From Mageeibacillus sp. UBA5442 (GTDB taxonomy: Bacteria; Bacillota; Clostridia; Saccharofermentanales; DTU023): a stretch of DNA of 5,039 bases. This document shows positions 1 through 5,039 of the stretch, piece by piece; the stretch's first letter is position 1, and the number at the start of each line of letters is the position of its first letter. A program made the translations under genes and the position numbers. The stretch covers positions 1 to 5,039 of the forward strand of contig DIRG01000116.1 of assembly GCA_002427475.1 (NCBI GenBank). The letters run 5' to 3'. Below the pieces are notes generated by a model. It made no database searches and was not told the DNA's origin. It saw only the letters and a list, made by a program, of their open reading frames with translations.

Positions 1-17
1 CGGATACGAGCAATTAA

Positions 18-662
18 TCAAGGAACGTAAAGATATGCTTCTAAATTAGCAAATTTCTTTTCTTTAATCCCCGTCACATTCATCAAATCTTCAATCTGGC
101 TGAACTTGCCGTTCTCTTCGCGATAGCTAAGAATTGCAGACGCTGTAGCAGGACCAACGCCCGGGATTGTTAAAAGCTCTGCCTCCGTAGCTAAGTTAAG
201 ATTGATTTTTCCGGAATCAGTGCTAGCAGGATCATTCTCGATTCCCTCGAAGGAAGTTCCCGGATCAGCCGCTTCTATTTCCTCTAGAGTCGGTACATAA
301 AGCTTCGCATGGGGATGTAAGAGCGAAGCCATATTCAATACGTCCACAGCAGCGTCCTGCGTGGCTCCCCCGGCTTTCTCTATAGCTTCGCCGACAATTA
401 CCCCTTCTGAGAAATAATAGACTCCGGGTTTCCTTACAGCGCCTGCTACGTGTACCGGAAAAGCCTTAGCACTACTTTCGCTCGTTGAAGTCTGTTCTTG
501 TGTCGCCTTGGTATTTAATTCCAGATCTTCAGGATCGATTTCCTTTTCTCGTGCAAAAATGAAGCGCCCCAAGATGGCAATTACAATCGCAGCCAACATG
601 AGTAGCAAAATAATACTCTGTCGCTTTTTCCTCTGTCGATCCAGATTCTTGCGTCGATTCAT
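18..662 (-). CDS. comEA: ComEA, competence DNA receptor (membrane-anchored SLBB + helix-hairpin-helix protein)
   Basis: ComEA binds double-stranded DNA at the outer face of the cytoplasmic membrane during natural transformation and passes it to the ComEC channel. The 214-residue protein has the family layout. A basic N-terminus (about residues 1-15) precedes one membrane helix (about 17-37), giving an anchor with the C-terminus outside. An acidic, Ser/Thr-rich spacer follows, then an SLBB domain (about 68-125, with HVAGAVRKPGVY) and a second flexible linker. The C-terminus is a ComEA-type tandem helix-hairpin-helix domain (about 152-213) containing INLNLATEAELLTIPGVG and the second hairpin NVTGIKEKKF. 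The ATG start has a good ribosome binding site, AGGAG at 669-673, six nt away. The stop is TGA. In Bacillus, comEA lies close to nadD–yqeK–rsfS, as here, and comEC would be expected beyond the left edge. A terminator sits directly upstream, so it is probably transcribed separately from rsfS. Whether the organism is naturally competent cannot be told from this gene. Confidence 0.95.
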   Translation of the reverse strand: MNRRKNLDRQRKKRQSIILLLMLAAIVIAILGRFIFAREKEIDPEDLELNTKATQEQTSTSESSAKAFPVHVAGAVRKPGVYYFSEGVIVGEAIEKAGGATQDAAVDVLNMASLLHPHAKLYVPTLEEIEAADPGTSFEGIENDPASTDSGKINLNLATEAELLTIPGVGPATASAILSYREENGKFSQIEDLMNVTGIKEKKFANLEAYLYVP

Positions 663-700
663 GGGGAACTCCTGCTAACAATCTTGTCTCAGGATAAATG

Positions 701-727
701 AAAAAAAGCGAGGCCATCCGGCCTCGC
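701..727 (-). terminator. Intrinsic terminator between rsfS and comEA
   Basis: On the minus strand a perfect 8-bp GC-rich stem (GCGAGGCC / GGCCTCGC, arms at 720-727 and 708-715) with a 4-nt loop is followed directly by seven T residues (701-707). It lies 26 nt past the rsfS stop, and its T-tract ends 38 nt before the comEA start codon. The plus strand has no T-tract after the stem, so it should work only for leftward transcription. It most likely ends the transcript running through prfB, nadD-yqeK and rsfS. Confidence 0.9.
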
Positions 728-753
728 CTCAATGTTTATATGCCAATACTCAT

Positions 754-1161
754 CTATTTGGCAGATGTTGAACCCTTCCAGAGTCGTTCCAGATTGTAGA
801 ATTCGCGATCTTCCTGTCTCATTACGTGGACAACAATGTCACCGTAGTCGAGTACAATCCATTTTCTCTTTTCCATGCCTTCCACTTGGCGTACTTGCTG
901 CCCCAAGTTTTTACTTACAGCTTCTTCAACTGCATCCGACAAAACTTTACAATGTGTGGAGCTACGTGCAGTGGCAATAACAAAATAATCGGTTAAGCTA
1001 GTGCGTCCGGCTACTTTGATTGTCTCTACATTTTCCGCCTTTTTCTCATCTAACGCTGTCTGAATAGTATCAAGCAGGTTTTGAATAAATTGCTGTGCTT
1101 CCGGATCTTTTGTAGTTTCTTCCGACGGATTCAGCATTTCTTGATTAAGTACAGGTTCCAA
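754..1161 (-). CDS. rsfS: RsfS, ribosome silencing factor (RsfS/YbeB/Iojap family)
   Basis: RsfS binds ribosomal protein uL14 on the large subunit and blocks joining with the small subunit, damping translation when nutrients are scarce. The 135-residue product carries the family signatures: the central SLTDYFVIATARSSTHCK (residues 55-72) and the C-terminal WIVLDYGDIVVHVM followed by REFYNLERLW (101-128). Its length is some 20 residues above the usual 110-118 because of an acidic N-terminal extension (about 1-20). The start is TTG (1159-1161), chosen because GAGGTG at 1167-1172 lies five nt upstream; an ATG at codon 9 has no comparable site and would give a more typical length. It follows nadD-yqeK by 41 nt, as yqeK and rsfS adjoin in many Firmicutes, and a terminator follows it. 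The stop is TAG. Confidence 0.96.
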   Translation of the reverse strand: MEPVLNQEMLNPSEETTKDPEAQQFIQNLLDTIQTALDEKKAENVETIKVAGRTSLTDYFVIATARSSTHCKVLSDAVEEAVSKNLGQQVRQVEGMEKRKWIVLDYGDIVVHVMRQEDREFYNLERLWKGSTSAK

Positions 1162-1166
1162 TTATT

Positions 1167-1172
1167 CACCTC
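1167..1172 (-). promoter_or_regulatory. Ribosome binding site deciding the TTG start of rsfS
   Basis: GAGGTG on the minus strand, five nt before the TTG at 1159-1161. It is the only good Shine-Dalgarno match near the rsfS N-terminus and favours the TTG over the ATG eight codons downstream. Confidence 0.7.
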
Positions 1173-1202
1173 ATTTTCTTAAGTATGTAAAAGCATCTAA
1201 TA

Positions 1203-2420
1203 CTATTTTAATATATTATAGGCTTCTTTGCTCAGAGGGCAAATCTCTTGTCCGCTTCGTTCCAGAGCAGAAAAAACTTCATCAAAACAAAGACAGACTG
1301 CTTGATTGAGCAAGGCTTCTTTTTCTGTCGCTTCAGCTCCTTCTGCAAAAGCCAGCGAACGGATACTGTCCAAATCTTTGAATGGCCGCCCATATTCAAT
1401 TTTGTCTGCAAGGAAAATGATCTTTTCCAATGTGCTCATGCCGGGTCTACCACTGGTATGGTATTGGATTGCATTAAGGACATCTGCAGAGCTAATGCCA
1501 AAATGCTCCCGAGCCAAAAACGCAGCTGCCGGCCCGTGCAGTAGTTCAGGATTTTCCTCTTCATGTCCCAAATATAGATCTGAATAAGACCTCTGTTCAG
1601 CGAGAGGCAACTCTTTGGCCAGGTCGTGGAACAAAGCGGCAGTGCCGGCCTCCAGAGCAGGCACATTATGTACCTCTGCCAACTCCAGTGCTAGGAGGCA
1701 CGTTGACACCGTATGTAATCTACGTTCCAGTCCTAAATAAGCGAAGAGACGTCGTTCGTAGTGATTCAATCTGTGCCAGCTAGTTTCATCTAAATCGTCC
1801 AATACTTCTTTGAATGAATAAGGTTGGTAGGTATGCAATAGCTCGTTTACTTTTTCCGGCACAAGTTCCGCTGCTGAATTACCGGATGAACGCATTGCAC
1901 GCACTTTAGTGGCCGATACGGTAGTAGACTTCATCGGGAAAAAGTCAATTTGAGCCTGATACTTGTTGCGCAAATAGTTCGCCTGTTGCTCGCACTCATC
2001 CAGTTTGGCATCTCCCCGTAAGGCGATTGCGAAAGAGACCTCTGCAATGATTTTTTCGTACTGGTACCAGGACTCCAGATTAAAGAGAAAATCTGAACCG
2101 GAAATTAGCTTGATCTCTTCCTTAGGATATTCCTCTTTCAAATGACGAATTGTCTCTATCGTATAGCTGCGTCTAGGTGCCAGTATCTCGTAGTCACTGA
2201 CATATACCTGAGGCAAATCTGCCGTAGCCAAGCTAGCGCTTTCCATGCGAAAAGTGGCAAAGCTTAATCTACGATTTTTGTGCGAAGGCAGACCGACCGG
2301 CATCACAATAAGGCGCTCAAAAGGAAAAGCTTTCGCAGCTGCCTCCACCATCGCCAGATGTCCATTGTGAAAAGGATCAAATGAACCGCCAAATAATCCG
2401 ATTAAAGCTCCCATTTCCAT
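1203..2420 (-). CDS. nadD: NadD–YqeK fusion: nicotinate-nucleotide adenylyltransferase joined to an HD-domain Ap4A hydrolase
   Basis: One uninterrupted 405-residue chain holds two enzymes that are separate neighbours in Bacillus. Residues about 5-200 are NadD, which makes nicotinate adenine dinucleotide from nicotinate mononucleotide and ATP. They show the nucleotidyltransferase start GLFGGSFDPFHNGH (8-21, with HNGH as the (H/T)xGH motif), SGSDFLFNLESWYQYEKI (107-124) and the C-terminal VSATKVR (168-174), the equivalent of ISSTxIR. Residues about 215-400 are a YqeK-type HD hydrolase, a family that splits diadenosine tetraphosphate symmetrically to ADP using a metal pair. Likely metal ligands are H236, H265-D266, H296, H321 and D339, the last in the hallmark HTSGRPGMSTLEKIIFLADKIE region. 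All expected ligands of both halves appear present. The first ATG has AGGA only four nt away and the second ATG, two codons on, has it ten nt away, so the exact start is uncertain by two residues. The protein is cytoplasmic. The gene lies 36 nt after prfB and 41 nt before rsfS; the stop is TAG. Confidence 0.95.
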   Translation of the reverse strand: MEMGALIGLFGGSFDPFHNGHLAMVEAAAKAFPFERLIVMPVGLPSHKNRRLSFATFRMESASLATADLPQVYVSDYEILAPRRSYTIETIRHLKEEYPKEEIKLISGSDFLFNLESWYQYEKIIAEVSFAIALRGDAKLDECEQQANYLRNKYQAQIDFFPMKSTTVSATKVRAMRSSGNSAAELVPEKVNELLHTYQPYSFKEVLDDLDETSWHRLNHYERRLFAYLGLERRLHTVSTCLLALELAEVHNVPALEAGTAALFHDLAKELPLAEQRSYSDLYLGHEEENPELLHGPAAAFLAREHFGISSADVLNAIQYHTSGRPGMSTLEKIIFLADKIEYGRPFKDLDSIRSLAFAEGAEATEKEALLNQAVCLCFDEVFSALERSGQEICPLSKEAYNILK

Positions 2421-2456
2421 CGCTTCCTATCTGCTATCGTTTGCCTAAACTCAGTC

Positions 2457-3566
2457 CTAGTCGCCGTTCTGGGCTCGCTGCACAAGATATGCGTTGATAA
2501 AACGGTCGATATCGCCATCCATTACAGCGTCAACGTTTCCCGTCTCGACATCGGTCCGATGGTCTTTGACCATTGTATAAGGACAAAAGATATAAGAACG
2601 TATCTGATTGCCCCACGCTATAGCGGCGACGTCGCCTTTAAGGTCCTCAATACGTTCCAGCTGCTGCTGTTGCGCCAAGCGATATAGTTTCGACTTCAGC
2701 ATTGACATGGCGGTTTCACGGTTCTGCAATTGCGAGCGTTCATTTTGGCAAGAAACCACGATGCCGGTTGGCAAATGAGTAATCCGGACGGCCGAGCTGG
2801 TCTTGTTGACGTGCTGTCCCCCGGCTCCCGAAGCACGGTAAGTGTCTATACGCAAATCATCAGGTTTTATATCGATCGTGATCGTGTCGTCCAGCTCAGG
2901 CAACACCTCACAAGAAGCAAAAGACGTATGCCTTCTTCCTGATGAATCAAACGGTGAAATCCGTACCAGGCGATGCACGCCATGCTCAGACAACATGTAG
3001 CCGTATGCGTTGACCCCTTTGACACGGAAAGAAACACTTTTAATCCCCGCCTCATCTCCCTGGATCAAATCCAATAGCTCGGTAGTGTAGCCGTGATCTT
3101 CCGCCCAACGCAGATACATCCGCTCTAACATCTGCGTCCAGTCCTGCGCTTCCGTGCCACCGGCTCCGGCGTGCAAGGTAACTAGCGCATTAGCGGAATC
3201 GTGTTCTCCGGAAAGCAAGGTTTCTAATCGCAGTTTTTCGTATTCCTTTTCGTAAACCTTAAGAGCTTCTTCCACCTCCAGAGCTACGTCCGGATCTTCC
3301 TCTTCGCTACCAAGTTCGCAGAGAACTTCTATATCATCCAGCTCGCCTTGCAAAGCAATAAACCGCTTCTGCTTACGTTCCAGATGTGCAATGCGCTCCT
3401 GAATTTGTGAGGCTTCTTTGGGATCTTCCCAGAAACCCACTTCCATAGTGAGAGCACTCAAGCGTTCAATTTCAGCTTGATCTGCCTCTAGACAAAGTGA
3501 CTGTTCTAAAAGTGTCAATTTTTCTTTATATTCTTCAATTGTGCTGTTAAGTTCTGAATAAATCAT
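2457..3566 (-). CDS. prfB: Peptide chain release factor 2 (RF2), no programmed frameshift
   Basis: RF2 reads UAA and UGA stop codons in the ribosome and triggers release of the finished chain. The 369-residue product has an N-terminal coiled-coil domain (about 1-110), the SPF recognition tripeptide (204-206) that marks RF2 rather than RF1 (which has PxT), and the catalytic GGQ (249-251) in RASGAGGQHVNKTSSAVR-type context. Residue 245, equivalent to position 246 in E. coli RF2, is Ala, the common fully active form. Most bacterial prfB genes need a +1 shift at an in-frame UGA near codon 26. Here the reading frame is continuous: CTT TGT at codons 24-25 (3492-3497) encodes Leu-Cys where CTT TGA is usual, and the upstream Shine-Dalgarno-like AGG GGG is replaced by GAA CAG. 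The ATG start has a strong site, GGAGG at 3574-3578, seven nt upstream. The gene's own stop is TAG, which RF2 does not read. It is 46 nt after the membrane-protein gene and 36 nt before nadD-yqeK. Confidence 0.97.
   Translation of the reverse strand: MIYSELNSTIEEYKEKLTLLEQSLCLEADQAEIERLSALTMEVGFWEDPKEASQIQERIAHLERKQKRFIALQGELDDIEVLCELGSEEEDPDVALEVEEALKVYEKEYEKLRLETLLSGEHDSANALVTLHAGAGGTEAQDWTQMLERMYLRWAEDHGYTTELLDLIQGDEAGIKSVSFRVKGVNAYGYMLSEHGVHRLVRISPFDSSGRRHTSFASCEVLPELDDTITIDIKPDDLRIDTYRASGAGGQHVNKTSSAVRITHLPTGIVVSCQNERSQLQNRETAMSMLKSKLYRLAQQQQLERIEDLKGDVAAIAWGNQIRSYIFCPYTMVKDHRTDVETGNVDAVMDGDIDRFINAYLVQRAQNGD
3491..3497 (-). other. Degenerate RF2 frameshift site
   Basis: The minus strand reads CTTTGTC at the place where RF2 genes typically carry the slippery stop CTTTGAC. 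Flanking protein (SLCLE here, SLDLE in the family after frameshifting) aligns directly. A net loss of one nucleotide relative to the frameshifting form would restore the frame and turn Asp into Cys25. The stimulatory Shine-Dalgarno-like codons upstream are absent. The comparison uses remembered family sequences, not an alignment. Confidence 0.7.
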
Positions 3567-3573
3567 TAAAATT

Positions 3574-3578
3574 CCTCC
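3574..3578 (-). promoter_or_regulatory. Strong ribosome binding site of prfB
   Basis: GGAGG on the minus strand within AGGGAGGAA, seven nt before the ATG at 3564-3566. It is the best Shine-Dalgarno match in the window and fixes the prfB start. Confidence 0.8.
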
Positions 3579-3612
3579 CTGAAAATCAAATAAAAAAAAA
3601 CATAACGTCAGG

Positions 3613-4422
3613 TCAGAATCTGCCTATTTTCAAGGCGCCAAGGGAAAGATGCAAAAGCCTGCTTGTTTTATAGACAATCCCCGCCAGTCGGCCGATCGCA
3701 AAGGTCAAATAAGCAAATAGAAAAGCCCGGATTAGGCTTCCGGCCCACATAGTTGAGGCGAAAGCGTTAAGCAAGAGGTTCTCGGTGATCGATAGTATGC
3801 TGCTGAGAATGAAAAACTGAACAAAGATATAAAACTTAAAACCTTTTGTCAAAGCAGCGCTTGCTTCCATGCCCTGAAAGATGTTGCGTTCCTCATAAAT
3901 TTGTTCGAGCAAAGTCATAGAGAGCATAGTGGCGACTACGTAGAAAGGAATCATTAAAAAAAACACCGAGATCATCTGAATACTGAGCAGCGCTACCCCG
4001 AGCAGCAGAAAGTACGGATAGTACTTCAATGCTATCCTTGCCGTACTGAGGGAGCGCAGATCCTCGGGCAAGTCAATTTTCACAAAAACTCCACCCGCTC
4101 CTACGTTGGCCTGCTCACTAGGTTCAGGTTTATACTCCAAGTAATTCAATGCGCTAAACAAGATGAAATATAAAGCAATTCCCTGCAAAATTAACTGTTT
4201 AGCTAAAGTTATCATCATGGCAGTACTAGGGACAGGAAAACCTTGACCATTTAAGAGGAATCCTTCTAGTCCCCGATAAAACTCAAGGAGTGGAGATTGT
4301 ATCGGCTCGCTAATATATAGGGCAGCTGCAATAAAGAAGAGCAGCAGAAGCGCGGCTCTGTTCTTCCTTACATCACTTACTTTATCTATCTTTAGTGCTT
4401 CCCAAAGAGAGCGAAATCCCAC
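3613..4422 (-). CDS. Polytopic membrane protein of unknown function
   Basis: I do not recognise this 269-residue protein with confidence. It starts with a short polar, probably cytoplasmic segment (1-20). Hydrophobic stretches follow at about 21-38, 68-92, 133-173 (long enough for two helices), 196-216 and 228-250, giving roughly six membrane helices. A hydrophilic segment (about 95-130) lies between the second and third. The stretch around 155-215, with a helix followed by LLEQIYEERNIFQGMEASAALTKGFKFYIF and another helix, resembles the repeated pattern of poorly characterised integral membrane families such as the glycerophosphodiesterase membrane-domain type. That is only a likeness of pattern, and no catalytic motif is visible. 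The start is GTG (4420-4422), supported by AAGGA at 4430-4434 seven nt upstream. It lies 86 nt after the ACT-protein gene and 46 nt before prfB, all in one direction. The stop is TGA. Confidence 0.85.
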   Translation of the reverse strand: MGFRSLWEALKIDKVSDVRKNRAALLLLFFIAAALYISEPIQSPLLEFYRGLEGFLLNGQGFPVPSTAMMITLAKQLILQGIALYFILFSALNYLEYKPEPSEQANVGAGGVFVKIDLPEDLRSLSTARIALKYYPYFLLLGVALLSIQMISVFFLMIPFYVVATMLSMTLLEQIYEERNIFQGMEASAALTKGFKFYIFVQFFILSSILSITENLLLNAFASTMWAGSLIRAFLFAYLTFAIGRLAGIVYKTSRLLHLSLGALKIGRF

Positions 4423-4429
4423 CGATTAT

Positions 4430-4434
4430 TCCTT
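4430..4434 (-). promoter_or_regulatory. Ribosome binding site supporting the GTG start of the membrane protein
   Basis: AAGGA on the minus strand, seven nt before the GTG at 4420-4422. No ATG start is available in a comparable position, so the GTG is the best-supported start. Confidence 0.6.
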
Positions 4435-4508
4435 CTTTTCCATAAATATATCTGGCACAAGACTAACATAAGCAAGTCTTAGCTGTCACAATTGGTTGCA
4501 TTTGTGCT

Positions 4509-4940
4509 TCAACGAAGCATTTTAACACTTTTTACGCCGCGAACCTGCTTCAGCTTGTGTTCCAGTTCGACCACCGAAGCATCATCACGGCAGGCCTCAG
4601 CCGTGATCAAAGCATGCTTACCGCCTAAATCGGTTTCGCTAATCTGAAACGACTGCACTTTGCCTCCCGCTTCTCTGACAGCATTCACGCAACGAAAAGC
4701 AATGTTATCCAAGTTTTCCAATTCCAAGATAATAGCAACGCTAGAACCGCTTTCAACTTGCACCAAGCGCACAGCATCCCTATATTTGTAATAGGCACTA
4801 CGACTGATCTTTACTCGTTTGCAAGCTTCATTGATTGATACACTATCTTCCCTGTCCACCAATTGTTTGACTGAAATTACCTTATGAAAAACCTCAGGCA
4901 GAACATCGGAGCGTATTAAATAATAATCCTCTTGTGCCAT
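4509..4940 (-). CDS. UPF0735 (PheB-like) ACT domain-containing protein
   Basis: This 143-residue cytoplasmic protein matches the UPF0735 family, called PheB in Bacillus, in length and layout. The N-terminal start (YYLIRSDVLPEVFHKVISVKQL, in parts) leads into a helix-turn-helix-like segment (about 35-58, with SINEACKRVKISRSAYYKYRDAV in pieces). A C-terminal ACT domain (about 66-141) follows, with a βαββαβ-like pattern and a final GVKSVKML strand. ACT domains bind amino acids or other small ligands; family members are thought to be regulators of aromatic or aspartate-family amino acid metabolism, but the molecular role is not settled. In many Firmicutes the gene adjoins homoserine dehydrogenase. 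Here its neighbours are rdgB (stop 15 nt upstream) and a membrane protein, so context gives no pathway. The ATG has GGAG at 4950-4953, nine nt upstream. The stop is TGA. Confidence 0.88.
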   Translation of the reverse strand: MAQEDYYLIRSDVLPEVFHKVISVKQLVDREDSVSINEACKRVKISRSAYYKYRDAVRLVQVESGSSVAIILELENLDNIAFRCVNAVREAGGKVQSFQISETDLGGKHALITAEACRDDASVVELEHKLKQVRGVKSVKMLR

Positions 4941-4955
4941 CCTTATTCACTCCAT

Positions 4956-5039
4956 CTAAATTACTTGCTTTAAGAGATAGTCTAGACAAGCTCTCAAAGC
5001 TATACCACGGTGGCTGATTTTATCTTTGTCATTGTCTGA
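4956..5039 (-). CDS. rdgB: C-terminal fragment of an RdgB/HAM1-type XTP/dITP pyrophosphatase (runs off the right edge)
   Basis: The minus strand is open from the window edge for 27 codons and ends in TAG (4956-4958). The peptide ends DKISHRGIALRACLDYLL plus four further residues. The SHRG-x-AL motif near the end is the signature C-terminus of non-canonical purine NTP pyrophosphatases (E. coli RdgB ends in a similar ISHRGQALKLLLDA stretch), where Ser-His-Arg lines the nucleotide pocket. These enzymes hydrolyse XTP, ITP and dITP to monophosphates and so keep deaminated purines out of DNA and RNA. Only about 13 % of a typical 200-residue protein is visible; the rest, with its catalytic residues, lies outside. 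The ACT-protein gene begins 15 nt after the stop and its ribosome binding site lies in this gap, so the two are probably co-transcribed. Confidence 0.8.
   Translation of the reverse strand, partial: SDNDKDKISHRGIALRACLDYLLKQVI

Noticed and set aside
1..21. Possible start of comEC overlapping the end of comEA (TTG at 19-21)
   Set aside because: Only seven codons would be visible, with no ribosome binding site upstream and no recognisable sequence.
732..2942. Open frames on the plus strand (for example 732-980, 1248-1544, 1306-1587, 2730-2942)
   Set aside because: They lie opposite rsfS, nadD-yqeK and prfB, have no recognisable protein features, and the minus-strand genes there have clear families.
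529..3055. Additional minus-strand open frames inside real genes (529-732, 1436-1666, 2867-3055)
   Set aside because: They are out-of-frame shadows of comEA, nadD-yqeK and prfB. The one at 529-732 would also start inside the terminator region.
3591..3640. A run of nine T on the minus strand after the membrane-protein gene, suggesting a terminator before prfB
   Set aside because: The sequence before the T-run offers only a weak, interrupted pairing (AGGCAGA with TCTGACCT, loop too small), so there is no credible hairpin. The T-run is more likely an AT-rich leader of prfB.
4445..4475. Possible promoter for the membrane-protein gene (TTGCTT at 4470-4475 and TATATT at 4445-4450, minus strand)
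   Set aside because: The -10 is fair but the -35 matches only three of six positions, the 19-nt spacing is long, and the start site would leave almost no leader before the ribosome binding site. Not enough to call.
5005..5013. Palindrome CCACgGTGG as a candidate operator for the ACT-protein gene
   Set aside because: It lies within the coding end of rdgB, where the codons encode the conserved SHRG motif, which explains the sequence.

Overview
The window looks like chromosomal core-genome DNA from a Gram-positive bacterium of the Firmicutes, probably a clostridial lineage. Three things point there: a UPF0735/PheB-type ACT protein, a ComEA competence receptor, and a nadD–yqeK–rsfS–comEA gene order matching the yqeH–comE neighbourhood of Bacillus. 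Base composition is moderate, mid-40s % GC by eye. A genus cannot be given from this alone. No mobile element, CRISPR array, tRNA or rRNA is visible.

All seven genes are on the minus strand, so the window is transcribed from right to left. In transcription order they are: (1) the last 27 codons of an rdgB/HAM1-type XTP/dITP pyrophosphatase entering from the right edge (4956-5039); (2) a PheB-like ACT-domain regulator starting 15 nt after it (4509-4940); (3) an unidentified polytopic membrane protein (3613-4422); (4) prfB, peptide release factor 2 (2457-3566); (5) a single-chain fusion of NadD (NAD biosynthesis) and the HD-domain Ap4A hydrolase YqeK (1203-2420); (6) rsfS, the ribosome silencing factor (754-1161); and, after a clear intrinsic terminator (701-727), (7) comEA (18-662). 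Gaps between genes are 15 to 91 nt. No stretch over 300 nt lacks a gene.

The genes mostly concern housekeeping: nucleotide-pool cleaning (RdgB), translation termination (RF2), NAD synthesis with alarmone-like Ap4A removal (NadD-YqeK), ribosome dormancy (RsfS) and DNA uptake (ComEA). The terminator separates the housekeeping series from comEA.

No wholly new system is evident. The points most worth a second look are: prfB lacks the usual autoregulatory +1 frameshift and carries an in-frame Cys codon exactly where the UGA normally sits; NadD and YqeK are fused; the membrane protein is unassigned; and none of the seven genes ends in TAA.
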